This document shows, in pieces, positions 51,388 to 60,682 of a DNA stretch of 64,000 bases. Below the pieces are notes generated by a model. That model did not search any database, had not been told where the DNA came from, and saw nothing but the letters and a program-made list of their open reading frames with translations. Source of the DNA: Limosilactobacillus frumenti DSM 13145 (GTDB lineage: Bacteria > Bacillota > Bacilli > Lactobacillales > Lactobacillaceae); contig NZ_AZER01000013.1 of assembly GCF_001436045.1 (NCBI RefSeq), positions 1 through 64,000 on the forward strand. Reading direction: 5' to 3'. The position numbers and the translations under genes are program-made. Numbering within the stretch: the first letter of the stretch is position 1; every line of letters starts with the position of its first letter.

Positions 51388-52047
51388 TTAATTATCAGGC
51401 ACATGTAACTTGTTGAAGAAGTCCACGTGAACATTAGAATCAGTAATCGTTAATTTAGTTAAACTGCCGTTACGTGGTGATTCACTCGGATCGTATTCAT
51501 TAGAAAAATGTTGCACGATGGAGCGAATTGTTGCTCCGTGAGAAACAACCACGACAACTGAGTCATCCGGTAATTGACGTAAGTGATCAAATCCTTTGTT
51601 AATCCGGGTCCAAAACTGTTCGGCATTTTCCGCATCACCATATTTGTCAGCAGCAGCAATTCGGTCCTTCAATTCATCAGGGCCCCAACCGGCAGCCATT
51701 TGGGCAAACGTGTGATAACCTTCAACACCGCCCAGCATGTCAGCTAATTCAGCACCATTAGCACCTTCAAAGTAGCCAAAAAATTCTTCCCGGAAGGCTG
51801 GCTCTGGAGTTGGTTCCTGGATATCAGTATTCGGATCAGCAGCTAGCAACAACCGAGCTGTTGCCATTGTCCGTGGCAGATCGCTAGCAAAGAGGTAATC
51901 AAAGTCCACCGCAGCCAGATTTTTTCCTGCCCGCTTGGCATCTTCAATTCCCTTTTCAGTTAGTGGGGCATCTGCCCATCCTTGCATACGATTGTAGCGG
52001 TTAAGATAGGTTTGCCCGTGACGAACAAAGTAAGCAGTAATTGCCAA
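51388..52047 (-). CDS. Histidine phosphatase (phosphoglycerate-mutase-like)
   Basis: A 219-residue enzyme with the catalytic RHGQTYLNRYNRMQGWAD (phosphohistidine at about residue 9) and the second His in VVVSHGATIR near 168. TTG at 52047 is taken as start because AAGGAG lies 9 bases upstream; a GTG ten codons earlier has no good site. Members hydrolyse sugar phosphates or phospho-metabolites; it is not necessarily a glycolytic mutase. It sits 24 bp ahead of hflX. Confidence 0.88.
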   Translation of the reverse strand: MAITAYFVRHGQTYLNRYNRMQGWADAPLTEKGIEDAKRAGKNLAAVDFDYLFASDLPRTMATARLLLAADPNTDIQEPTPEPAFREEFFGYFEGANGAELADMLGGVEGYHTFAQMAAGWGPDELKDRIAAADKYGDAENAEQFWTRINKGFDHLRQLPDDSVVVVVSHGATIRSIVQHFSNEYDPSESPRNGSLTKLTITDSNVHVDFFNKLHVPDN

Positions 52048-52118
52048 CTTGACCAACTCCTTTAGAAAATAATTCACTCTTCATTTTACCATGAATTGGT
52101 CTGAATTAAATCATCAAG

Positions 52119-52778
52119 CTAGAGCATCTGATTACGTTTGATAATTTGGCGACGTAAGTAGCGAATCAGAGCTAATATGCCAACAACCACTAATCCCAAT
52201 GCAACCATCGCCAACAGGATCAGTGAGAAGTGCTTCTTAACAAATGGAATTGAGCCGAAGTAGTAACCAATGGTACACCCCAAGATAACCCAAACGGTAA
52301 CCCCAATAATGTTGCCAATCATAAAACGACGGAGGTCGAAGCGCATTGTTCCAGCAATTAATGGAACAAACGTCCGTACTAGCGGAACAAACCGCCCAAA
52401 AGCAACTGCCTTAATTCCGTGGCGATACAGCAGTTCGTGGGCACGGACCATTCCGGGACCCTCCACCCGTTTCTTCAGCCACTTCCAGTGGGAAAGAGAA
52501 CGACCAATAAAGTAGTTAACGGTGTCACCGATGAAGGCAGCCAAGAAGAAAACGGGCACCACGATTTCCATTTTCAGGAAGGGGTGGAAAGCAATAAACG
52601 AACTAGTAAGAAAGACTAGTGATTCACCAGGGAGCCAGGGGAAAACCACCAGACCGGTTTCCATAAAAATTAAGGCGAACAGGAGGACGTAGCTCCAGGG
52701 ACCTAACCATTCGAACATCGGGATGATGACTTCAGCAAGGTGGGTCAAAATATAAAGAATATGGGCGATGGCGATCAC
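52119..52778 (-). CDS. DedA-family membrane protein
   Basis: A 219-residue protein with about five membrane segments. The family pattern FMETGLVVFPWLPGESLVFL (about 40-59), GDTVNYFIGRSL and FGRFVPLVRTFVPLIAG (about 127-143) are all present. DedA proteins support proton-motive-force maintenance and undecaprenyl-phosphate or lipid flipping. GTG at 52778 abuts GGGAAGGAA, an unusually close spacing, so the precise start is uncertain. Confidence 0.9.
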   Translation of the reverse strand: MIAIAHILYILTHLAEVIIPMFEWLGPWSYVLLFALIFMETGLVVFPWLPGESLVFLTSSFIAFHPFLKMEIVVPVFFLAAFIGDTVNYFIGRSLSHWKWLKKRVEGPGMVRAHELLYRHGIKAVAFGRFVPLVRTFVPLIAGTMRFDLRRFMIGNIIGVTVWVILGCTIGYYFGSIPFVKKHFSLILLAMVALGLVVVGILALIRYLRRQIIKRNQML

Positions 52779-52937
52779 TTCCTTCCCGTTATTTTGTCTT
52801 ATTCTACCCTTTAATTATATGAAAAGATGACCACTTTGACCAAAATTAACCTTCTTTTAATAGTTGGCTTTGTATTAGGAGCGTTGACTCAGAAATGCTA
52901 TAATTATTAGACGATTTATTTGCCGGGAGGGATTAGT

Positions 52938-55238
52938 TTGGTAGAACAATCGGAACAACAATTTGAACAAGCCCACTTGGATCACGTTATTGATGAGGTC
53001 AAAAAAGCAGAAACCTCTGCGGAAGGCAAAATCAAGACTGCCAAACGTGATATCAAGGGGATTAATAAGCAGATTGACGATATTCATCTGAACACGACGA
53101 CTTATTCAGGGATGATGGATACTGCCATGTCCTTCCGTACTCAGCAGCAGATGCTGGATGAACGGCACAATAGTTGGCAACACGCCGCAGATCACCTATC
53201 AACTTTGCGGCGATTAGAGAAGAAGCCCTTCTTTGCACGGATTGACTTTCAGGAAAAAGGGAGCGATCATCCGGAAACTATCTATATTGGACTAGCTTCC
53301 TTTTCAGACCGTCCTGACCACTTTCTGGTTTACGATTGGCGGGCACCAATTTCCTCTATTTATTATGAAGGAAAATTGGGCAAAGTTTCTTATGATACGC
53401 CAGTTGGCAAACAGGAAGCTAATTTAACCTTAAAACGACAATTTCAAATCGAGGACGGGACGATTGTTACTATCTTTGATACTGATGAACAAGTTGGTGA
53501 CCAGATGCTCTTGTCAGCATTGGGCAACCATTCCAGTACCAAGATGAAGAGTATCGTTACTACCATTCAACGAACGCAGAATGAAATTATTCGGGACACT
53601 AAAGATGACTTGCTATTTGTGCAGGGGGCTGCTGGTTCCGGGAAAACCGCAGCCGTCTTGCAACGGGTGGCCTGGTTACTGTACCGCTACCGGGGTAATC
53701 TGACTTCTTCACAAGTGGTCCTATTCTCGCCTAATCAATTATTCAACGACTACATCGATCAAGTGTTGCCCGAATTGGGTGAACATAATATGGTTCAAAT
53801 GACCTACTTCCAGTTTGCTAATCGCCGGGTACCACGGCTCCATGTCCAAACCCTCGGCCAACGCTTTGAAAGTAGTCAGGATCCAATGATGAAAAAAGCG
53901 GTTCGCCTGACCACCAGTCTGGATTACTTTAAGGCGACGGGACGTTACGCTCAGCATCTGGGGAAGGCCCACCTTCGTTTCCGTAACATTATGTTCCGCA
54001 AAAAAGTCCTCTTTAGTAAAGAGAAAATCAAGGAGATCTATTATTCTTTCAATCAGAACTATAACCTGGGAAATCGGCTAGACGGAACCAAGGAAGCCCT
54101 CATCAAGGCTTTGAACCACCGGATTAGCGTGGAAATGCGGAGTAAGTGGGTTGAAGAAGATGTTCAATCCTTGAGTAAGGAACAGATTGACGATATGATG
54201 GGCGATCAGCCTCGGGAATTTGAAAATGAAGACCAGCAATTCCGCTTCTTGGCCCGGCAAATTGTGATGGAAGCCCTGACACCAGTAAAGCGGGCCATTG
54301 ATCATAACTTATGGATCAATATTAACGGTCAGTTTATTCACTTACTACGGGTTACTCCTAAGTTGCTTGATTTAAGTAAATTTGGACTCACGGAAGCTGA
54401 CTGGACAGCATTTGTTGATCAGACTAAGGAAGAACTGCGCCACGGTCAAATTAGTGCTAGCGGTATTACTATTTACTTGTACCTATATGACTTAATCACC
54501 GGCCGCAAAGGGCAGCGGGATATCCGCTACGTCTTTATTGATGAAGTCCAGGATTATGATGCTTACCAATTAGCATACCTGAAGTTCCGCTTCCCATTTG
54601 CTCGGTTTACATTATTAGGAGACCTCAACCAAGCCATCTTTACCCATGAGAACAGTCGATCACTATTGCAACAACTGACGACCATGTTTGATCCAGATAA
54701 AACGAAGGTGGTTCAATTAACGAAGTCGTACCGGTCTACTAAACAAATCACTAACTTTACCAAGCATTTATTAATGAATGGTGAACAGATTGAGGCTTTT
54801 GACCGGAACGGTGATTTGCCGACGGTAATTGTGGATCGAAATTATCAGCATGGCGTTGATTCTCTAGTGAAGACATTGCGGACTGACCAACAGCAGCACG
54901 ATGCCGTTGCCATTATTGGTAAGGACTTGGCTGAGTGTGAGCAGTTAGCATCGGCACTTAAGCGGCGTAATGTTAAGGCCACTTTGATCCGTACCGAAAA
55001 CCAACGGCTGGTTGATGGGGTGATTATCGTACCATCTTACCTGGCCAAGGGGTTGGAATTCGATGCCGTGATTGTCTGGAACTGTAACGCAACACAATAC
55101 CCAGACGATGCAGAACGGCAGCTCTTGTACACGATTGCATCTCGAGCAATGCACCTGTTGACATTAATTTCAGTCGGGCAACCAACGCCCTTATTAAAGG
55201 GTGTCCCTACTGATGAGTATCAATTAATTGAAAACTAA
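52938..55238 (+). CDS. helD: HelD-type RNA polymerase-recycling helicase
   Basis: A 766-residue UvrD/Rep-type superfamily 1 helicase with a coiled-coil N-terminal extension. It has Walker A GAAGSGKTAAVLQRVAWLLY (about 229-248), the large insertion between 1A subdomains, Walker B FIDEVQDY, and motif III GDLNQAIF. The YDWRAPISSIYYEG block near 133 is specific to HelD, which removes stalled RNA polymerase from DNA. GGGAGGG stands 6 bases before TTG at 52938, the chosen start; the frame from 52920 would put the ribosome-binding site inside the gene. Confidence 0.93.
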   Translation: MVEQSEQQFEQAHLDHVIDEVKKAETSAEGKIKTAKRDIKGINKQIDDIHLNTTTYSGMMDTAMSFRTQQQMLDERHNSWQHAADHLSTLRRLEKKPFFARIDFQEKGSDHPETIYIGLASFSDRPDHFLVYDWRAPISSIYYEGKLGKVSYDTPVGKQEANLTLKRQFQIEDGTIVTIFDTDEQVGDQMLLSALGNHSSTKMKSIVTTIQRTQNEIIRDTKDDLLFVQGAAGSGKTAAVLQRVAWLLYRYRGNLTSSQVVLFSPNQLFNDYIDQVLPELGEHNMVQMTYFQFANRRVPRLHVQTLGQRFESSQDPMMKKAVRLTTSLDYFKATGRYAQHLGKAHLRFRNIMFRKKVLFSKEKIKEIYYSFNQNYNLGNRLDGTKEALIKALNHRISVEMRSKWVEEDVQSLSKEQIDDMMGDQPREFENEDQQFRFLARQIVMEALTPVKRAIDHNLWININGQFIHLLRVTPKLLDLSKFGLTEADWTAFVDQTKEELRHGQISASGITIYLYLYDLITGRKGQRDIRYVFIDEVQDYDAYQLAYLKFRFPFARFTLLGDLNQAIFTHENSRSLLQQLTTMFDPDKTKVVQLTKSYRSTKQITNFTKHLLMNGEQIEAFDRNGDLPTVIVDRNYQHGVDSLVKTLRTDQQQHDAVAIIGKDLAECEQLASALKRRNVKATLIRTENQRLVDGVIIVPSYLAKGLEFDAVIVWNCNATQYPDDAERQLLYTIASRAMHLLTLISVGQPTPLLKGVPTDEYQLIEN

Positions 55239-55239
55239 T

Positions 55240-55283
55240 GAAGAGGATGAGAAAAAACATTTCTGCTTTTTCTCATCCTCTTC
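55240..55283 (+). terminator. Rho-independent terminator of helD
   Basis: GAAGAGGATGAGAAAAA pairs with TTTTTCTCATCCTCTTC, a 16-17-bp perfect stem. Confidence 0.93.
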
Positions 55284-55322
55284 AATGTTACTAATAGTAT
55301 CGAACTTACCAAGTCTAATCGC

Positions 55323-55428
55323 GGGAATTAACCAGAGCCTTCGAGGCTAACTACGAACATTTCTGGTGATTCTATCGCCATTCATTGTTCTAGGTTAGCC
55401 CACCAGGCTCTTGAAAAGGTTAATTCCC
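55323..55428. other. 106-nt nested hairpin between convergent genes (structured element)
   Basis: Five successive perfectly nested helices: GGGAATTAACC with GGTTAATTCCC (55323-55333, 55418-55428), AGAGCC with GGCTCT, GGCTAAC with GTTAGCC, GAACA with TGTTC, and GGTGAT with ATCGCC, closing on a short loop. There is no T-run, so it is not a simple terminator. It may be a structural RNA, a processing site in a 3' UTR, or a miniature repeat-type element. Confidence 0.75.
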
Positions 55429-55435
55429 AGCTTCC

Positions 55436-56308
55436 TTATTTTTGCTTTAATTGTAAGATAACGTTGGCTAATAGGATCAAGGCCCCACCAATTGCCAGAG
55501 TGGAAGTGAGTTTTTCAAATCCAAACAGAACTGAGAAGACGGTGGCAAAGAAAGATTCGGTCATGAGAATTAGACTGGCCGTGGTGGGGTCAGTGAACTT
55601 CTGCGCGACCAGTTGAAGACTCCTGGCAATGAAGGTGATCACAATGGCGACGATCGCCAGTGGCCATAGTGCTGCCCACCAGTCAATATGACCAAATGAT
55701 GGTCCTTCAAATAGTAGCGCCAATGGGGTTCCCAGAATAACCTGGACAAAGCCAATTAACGTAATGATTACCCATGGGCTGGAAGCATGACTGGCATACT
55801 TAGCAAAGATAATAATCTGAAAAGACCAGCAGACCGCTGATAATAAGGTTAACCAATCGCCAGTCAAGAGAGTAAAGCTTGTACTAGTAACTCCGGTTAA
55901 AATCGCCATTCCTAGTAACGAGAGCGGGACAGCAATCCAAATCTGTCGCTGGGGACGTTCATGCCAAAAGAGCCACATAACAAGTGGGGTAAACACCACG
56001 TAAGTTACGGTTAAAAAAGCACTTTTGCCGGGAGTAGTGGTCTGCAAACCGGCAGTTCGGAGAAAGAAACCGCAGAAATTCACTACACCGACCATTAGGC
56101 CAACACGCAGGTCATAACTTGTCATGTGCCGCAGCTGGCGATGAAAAATAAGCAGGCCAGTGAGAAGACACATCACGCCGCGGACGGCGTTGATGGTTGC
56201 TGGCTGCATTCCAGCCTGAACAACCATTTTATTAAAAATATAGGAACTACCCCACATCGCAGTGACGATGAAGAGAGTCAGATTAGCACCTTGTCGTGAT
56301 AATTTCAT
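55436..56308 (-). CDS. EamA/DMT-family transporter
   Basis: A 290-residue protein with ten membrane segments in two EamA repeats. TAMWGSSYIFNKMVVQAGMQP (about 16-36) and LLIFHRQLRHMTSYDL open the first. It probably exports a small metabolite or amino acid; substrate unknown. About 34 bp separates it from an upstream homologue on the same strand with clearly related sequence throughout (for example VWGxSYIFxKMxxxAGM and FLTxxYVVxxPLxxxFFWHERP), so the pair arose by tandem duplication. Confidence 0.88.
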   Translation of the reverse strand: MKLSRQGANLTLFIVTAMWGSSYIFNKMVVQAGMQPATINAVRGVMCLLTGLLIFHRQLRHMTSYDLRVGLMVGVVNFCGFFLRTAGLQTTTPGKSAFLTVTYVVFTPLVMWLFWHERPQRQIWIAVPLSLLGMAILTGVTSTSFTLLTGDWLTLLSAVCWSFQIIIFAKYASHASSPWVIITLIGFVQVILGTPLALLFEGPSFGHIDWWAALWPLAIVAIVITFIARSLQLVAQKFTDPTTASLILMTESFFATVFSVLFGFEKLTSTLAIGGALILLANVILQLKQK

Positions 56309-56341
56309 TGGGTCAACCGCCTTATTATTAGATCAGCAGGA

Positions 56342-57232
56342 TTAATGTTTCTTCAAAATTGAAAGTGAGTGCAAGTCCGTTTGCATGACGGCGTTGGCAA
56401 ATAACAGGAGTAAACCACCAATGACTAGTGACCAGCTTAAATGATCATAGCCCATCAGGACAGAAAGCAGACTGGCAAAGAATGATTCGAGCATCAGTAA
56501 TAAACCAGCGGATGTTGCATCGGTGTACTTTTGCGCAGTGAGTTGCATTCCTTGGGCAATAAAGGTTACTAGGACGGCTAACAGGACCACGGGGATCATT
56601 GCTTGCAGCCAGTGAATATGGGGAAAAGTTGCCTGTTCGGTTGTTAGGGCCGTGATCCATCCGCAGATACTTTGAACGAGGGCAATCATGAAGATAATTA
56701 CCCAGGGGCTGGATGCCCGAGAAGCCAGCTTACCGAAGTAGATAATTTGGAGGGCCCAGAAGATGGCAGAGATGAGAGTCAATAAGTCCCCATACTGAAG
56801 CTGCAAGCCACTGGAAATAACATTGGTCAGGATGGCAATTCCCAGGACTGCAATTGGGAGGACAAAGTATGTCTTCAGTCGTGGCCGTTCATGCCAGAAG
56901 AAGAACAGGAGCAATGGTGCTAAGACCACATACATCGTGGTTAAAAAGGCATTGCTAGCCGGCGTGTTGAACCTTAAACCGTCCGTTTGGAGAAAGTAGG
57001 CCACAAAGTTAATGATGCCGAGCAAGAGGCCAACTTTAAAATCAAATTTGGTCATCCGCCGTAATTGCGGAAAGAAAAAGATTATGCAACCCAGAACACA
57101 GATCGTCCCACGACCGGCATTGAGCATTCCAGAGTGCATACCGGCATTTAATGCCATTTTTACAAAAATATAGGAAAATCCCCAAATGACGGCGACCGTT
57201 AACAGCCACCAATTAGCCTTTTTCTTGGTCAT
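56342..57232 (-). CDS. EamA/DMT-family transporter (upstream paralogue)
   Basis: A 296-residue protein with ten membrane segments and the same two-repeat layout as the gene downstream; the AVIWGFSYIFVKMALNAGMHS and FFWHERPRLKTY segments align with it. GGAG lies 9 bases before ATG 57232; a longer frame from 57253 would start within that site. The two genes probably form one transcript and could act as a heterodimer like some paired EamA proteins. Substrate unknown. Confidence 0.87.
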   Translation of the reverse strand: MTKKKANWWLLTVAVIWGFSYIFVKMALNAGMHSGMLNAGRGTICVLGCIIFFFPQLRRMTKFDFKVGLLLGIINFVAYFLQTDGLRFNTPASNAFLTTMYVVLAPLLLFFFWHERPRLKTYFVLPIAVLGIAILTNVISSGLQLQYGDLLTLISAIFWALQIIYFGKLASRASSPWVIIFMIALVQSICGWITALTTEQATFPHIHWLQAMIPVVLLAVLVTFIAQGMQLTAQKYTDATSAGLLLMLESFFASLLSVLMGYDHLSWSLVIGGLLLLFANAVMQTDLHSLSILKKH

Positions 57233-57395
57233 TTTTAACCGCTCCCCGTTCAATAAGATAGCAATAATCTAACAGATTATTCACCATAAAGTAAACAAAT
57301 TTGAAAATTTTCTAAAAAAAGCTTCTTCGTTCCCTTTGCAATCGATTATTATAGTATTATTGTTAACGTTGATATTTTTTTATGGAGGAACGATT

Positions 57396-59489
57396 ATGAA
57401 GACAGCTTTGCAGAAGCTACGCAAGGGTTTAAATACCAAACTCGGCTTCTTTCTGCTAGTAGTACTCCTGTTCGGAATCAAAAGTTACTGGGCGTACAGT
57501 ACTGAATTTAACCTTGGCGTTAAGGGAAGCATTCAACACTTTCTGTTAGCCTTTAACACTATTCCAGGGGCATTAGTTTTTCTAGGGATTGCCCTTTATT
57601 TCCGTGGGCGCCTTTCCTATTGGCTGATGTTGATCATTAACGCCCTGCTTTCAACCTGGTTGTTTGCTAATATCTTGTATTACCGCGAATTCTCTGACTT
57701 TATTACGTTTAACGTGATTAAGGGTTCCGGGGCCGCTGCAAACAACCTTGGTAAGAGTATTTTAGGGATTATTCGGCCAGTTGATTTTTGCGTTTACCTC
57801 GATGTGATCATTCTGGCATTAATTTTACTATTCCATGTTATTCGCGTGGATATGCGTTACTTTAAGATTCGCTATGCTGCCACGATTACCGCACTAGGAT
57901 TTGTTCTGTTTGGGGTAAACCTAGGGATGGCTGAATCGAACCGGTCACAACTATTAACACGAACCTTCGATAATAACTACATTGTTAAGTACTTAGGGTT
58001 ACAGGCATATACCATCTATGATGGGGTTAAAACGACTTCCAATAGCGTGGTTAAGGCCCGAGCAAACAGCGATCAATTGAAATCGGTCCGCAAGTTCTTG
58101 AAGAGCAACTATGCTGCACCAAACGTTCAATATGAAGGGACGTTACGGGGAAAGAATATTTTCGTAATCCACTTGGAAAGTTTGCAGCAGTTCATGATTG
58201 ACTATAAACAAGATGGTCAAGAAGTTATGCCGAACTTGAACAAGTTATATCACTCTGATAATACATTGGCTTTTGATAACTTCTTCCACGAAGTTGGACA
58301 AGGGAAGACCGCCGATGCGGAAATGATGCTGGAAAACTCGCTCTTTGGTTTACCAGAAGGTTCTGCCATGGTTACCGATGGGACAACGAACACTTTCCAA
58401 TCAGCACCAGCATTACTACACCAGAAATTAGGCTACACAACCGCTTCGTTCCACGGGGATGTGCCAAGTTTCTGGAACCGGGACAATGCTTATAAGTCAT
58501 TTGGTTACCAATACTTCTTCTCCAAGGGTTACTACCCGAAGGTGAAGGACCAAGAATTGGGTTACGGATTGAAGGATAAGATCTTCATGAAGGAATCCAT
58601 GCACTATGTTGAACAGCTACCTCAGCCGTTCTATGCAAAGCTCATCACGGTCACGAACCACTATCCATACATTATTGATAAAAAGAATGAATCGATTCCA
58701 GCATGGAAGACCGGGGATGACACCGTTGATTCGTATGTTCAAACGGCCCACTATCTTGATCAGTCCATTGGTGAGTTCCTTGATTACCTGGATAAGTCAG
58801 GGTTACGTCAAAACTCTGTCTTGATCTTATATGGTGACCACTATGGGATTTCAAACAACCACCGGCCAGCAATTGCCCAGATTCTCGGTAAGAAGAAAAT
58901 TAATAACTATGACCTGGCCATGTTCCAGAAGGTGCCATTCATGATTAATGCTCCCGGGTTGAAAGGTGGAATTGACCACACTTATGGTGGTGAAATTGAT
59001 GTTCTGCCAACGCTGGAAGATCTTCTGGGTATTAGCTCACGCCATTATATCCAGTTTGGTCAAGACTTGCTGTCACCACAACGGAAACAGATCGTTCCGT
59101 TCCGGAATGGTGATTGGGTCACTAATAAGTACACTAAGTTTAATGGTGATTACTATCATACTGGCAGTGGCAAGCAGATTAAGAACCCAACTACAAAGCA
59201 GAAGAAAGAGTTTGCCAAGATTCAAACCTATGTCACGACTGATCTCGGTCTGTCTGATAAAGTGATGAATGGTGACCTACTACGGTTCTACAAACTCCCA
59301 GGATTCAAGAAGACTGATAAGAAGGCTTATACATATAACTTCAAGAAGAGTATGCATAAGTTAGAAAAAGCCCAAAAGAAGCACAAGACGAGTGTGAAGG
59401 CGGAAAATAATAATCAATCGACTTACGATGATTACTCCACTGATGCACCCGAATTGAAGGATCAAAATCCAAGCTTCCCTAAGCCATAA
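57396..59489 (+). CDS. ltaS: Lipoteichoic acid synthase family (LtaS-type) sulfatase-fold enzyme
   Basis: A 697-residue membrane enzyme: five N-terminal membrane segments (about 20-205), then an extracytoplasmic alkaline-phosphatase-fold domain. FVIHLESLQQFM (about 253) supplies a metal ligand, the nucleophile Thr lies in GQGKTADAEM (about 308), and ILYGDHYGIS with the later His completes the Mn site. It polymerises glycerol phosphate onto glycolipid. A hydrophilic C-terminal tail of about 60 residues, rich in Lys, Asn and Asp, is unusual. GGAGG precedes ATG 57396, so the frame from 57336 is rejected. Confidence 0.93.
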   Translation: MKTALQKLRKGLNTKLGFFLLVVLLFGIKSYWAYSTEFNLGVKGSIQHFLLAFNTIPGALVFLGIALYFRGRLSYWLMLIINALLSTWLFANILYYREFSDFITFNVIKGSGAAANNLGKSILGIIRPVDFCVYLDVIILALILLFHVIRVDMRYFKIRYAATITALGFVLFGVNLGMAESNRSQLLTRTFDNNYIVKYLGLQAYTIYDGVKTTSNSVVKARANSDQLKSVRKFLKSNYAAPNVQYEGTLRGKNIFVIHLESLQQFMIDYKQDGQEVMPNLNKLYHSDNTLAFDNFFHEVGQGKTADAEMMLENSLFGLPEGSAMVTDGTTNTFQSAPALLHQKLGYTTASFHGDVPSFWNRDNAYKSFGYQYFFSKGYYPKVKDQELGYGLKDKIFMKESMHYVEQLPQPFYAKLITVTNHYPYIIDKKNESIPAWKTGDDTVDSYVQTAHYLDQSIGEFLDYLDKSGLRQNSVLILYGDHYGISNNHRPAIAQILGKKKINNYDLAMFQKVPFMINAPGLKGGIDHTYGGEIDVLPTLEDLLGISSRHYIQFGQDLLSPQRKQIVPFRNGDWVTNKYTKFNGDYYHTGSGKQIKNPTTKQKKEFAKIQTYVTTDLGLSDKVMNGDLLRFYKLPGFKKTDKKAYTYNFKKSMHKLEKAQKKHKTSVKAENNNQSTYDDYSTDAPELKDQNPSFPKP

Positions 59490-59500
59490 TTAGTAGGAAG

Positions 59501-59539
59501 ACAGTGACCGCACCGTTGATTGGTCCGGTCACTGTTTTC
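59501..59539 (+). terminator. Rho-independent terminator of ltaS
   Basis: ACAGTGACCG pairs perfectly with CGGTCACTGT, followed by TTTTC. Confidence 0.9.
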
Positions 59540-59604
59540 TTATTTTCAATTAGTGGTACTATTGTAATTAATCGCTTACATTTAATGATGAAGGAACATG
59601 CATA

Positions 59605-60528
59605 ATGGATCAATGGATGAATTATGAACAATTTGACCGTCAAACCTGGCACAGCTTTTTCCCAACGGATACGGTGCGGCTTACCCAGGATAATTTGGAT
59701 GATATCAAGTCGCTTAATGACCGGATTTCGATCGAAGATGTCCAGGATATTTACTTACCGCTGATTAAGATGATTCAGCTGAAGTATCAAAATTACCAGG
59801 AATGGCAAATGCAAAAAGCCAACTTTCTGCAGCAAAAAGTTGACCGGATCCCGTATATTATCGGAATTGCCGGTTCCGTCGCTGTGGGCAAGAGTACTAT
59901 TGCACGGCTCCTTAGTATTCTATTGAATCGCCTTCTGCCGGATAAACGGGTAGAACAAATGACTACTGATGGTTTTCTTTATTCGAATGCAGAACTCAAG
60001 CGGCAGGGGATTTTGGATCGGAAAGGATTTCCGGAATCGTACGACATGGAGAAAATGCTGCGCTTCATGAACGATGTCAAGGGTGGTCAAGACGTCGTGA
60101 AGGCGCCTACTTACTCACATCAAATCTATGATGTCGTACCGGACAAGCCATTGGTGATTAAGCAGCCTGACATCTTGATTGTTGAAGGAATCAACACATT
60201 ACAGTTGCCATCTAACCAGCAAATTTATGTTAGTGACTACTTTGACTGTTCTATTTACGTTGATGCTGATCCGGCATTAATCGAACAGTGGTACCTGCAA
60301 CGGTTTGGCATGCTCTTAGATACGGCCTTTACGGATCCATCAAACTACTATTACTCCTATTCACAAGGGCCACGGGACGAGGCCTTTGCGATGGCAAAAC
60401 GGGTTTGGCAACAGGTTGATTTACCGAACCTTAATGAATATATTTTGCCCACCCGTAATCGGGCTAATTTCATTCTTCATAAAACTAATAACCATATTGT
60501 TGACCGCGTTTACCTGAAACGTGGCTAA
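59605..60528 (+). CDS. coaA: Type I pantothenate kinase
   Basis: A 307-residue enzyme of the bacterial type I family: P-loop GSVAVGKST (about 91-99), [25 protein letters not shown] and the Tyr/Asn-rich [11 protein letters not shown] near 255 that contacts pantothenate. It phosphorylates pantothenate, the first step of CoA synthesis. AAGGAACAT lies before ATG. It is a single gene between terminators; a near-cre sequence (ATGTAAGCGATTAAT, read on the minus strand) is at about 59570-59584. Confidence 0.95.
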   Translation: MDQWMNYEQFDRQTWHSFFPTDTVRLTQDNLDDIKSLNDRISIEDVQDIYLPLIKMIQLKYQNYQEWQMQKANFLQQKVDRIPYIIGIAGSVAVGKSTIARLLSILLNRLLPDKRVEQMTTDGFLYSNAELKRQGILDRKGFPESYDMEKMLRFMNDVKGGQDVVKAPTYSHQIYDVVPDKPLVIKQPDILIVEGINTLQLPSNQQIYVSDYFDCSIYVDADPALIEQWYLQRFGMLLDTAFTDPSNYYYSYSQGPRDEAFAMAKRVWQQVDLPNLNEYILPTRNRANFILHKTNNHIVDRVYLKRG

Positions 60529-60531
60529 AAT

Positions 60532-60575
60532 AAATTCCGACGCTGATTGCTGAATTATTAGCCGTCGGAATTTTT
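60532..60575 (+). terminator. Rho-independent terminator of coaA
   Basis: AAATTCCGACG pairs with CGTCGGAATTT followed by TT; the loop is about 20 bases. Confidence 0.85.
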
Positions 60576-60682
60576 ATTACCCGGGAAATTGCTTTGCCGG
60601 ACGCCTGACCATTGACCAACCATCGGCGAGCTTGTAAACTTATGAGTTAAGAAGAGAAAATTTAAAAGAAGGAAGTGGCAAC

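Noticed and set aside
59570-59584. cre site before coaA.
   Set aside because: The sequence ATGTAAGCGATTAAT (minus strand) lacks the required C near the 3' end of the consensus, so it was not called.
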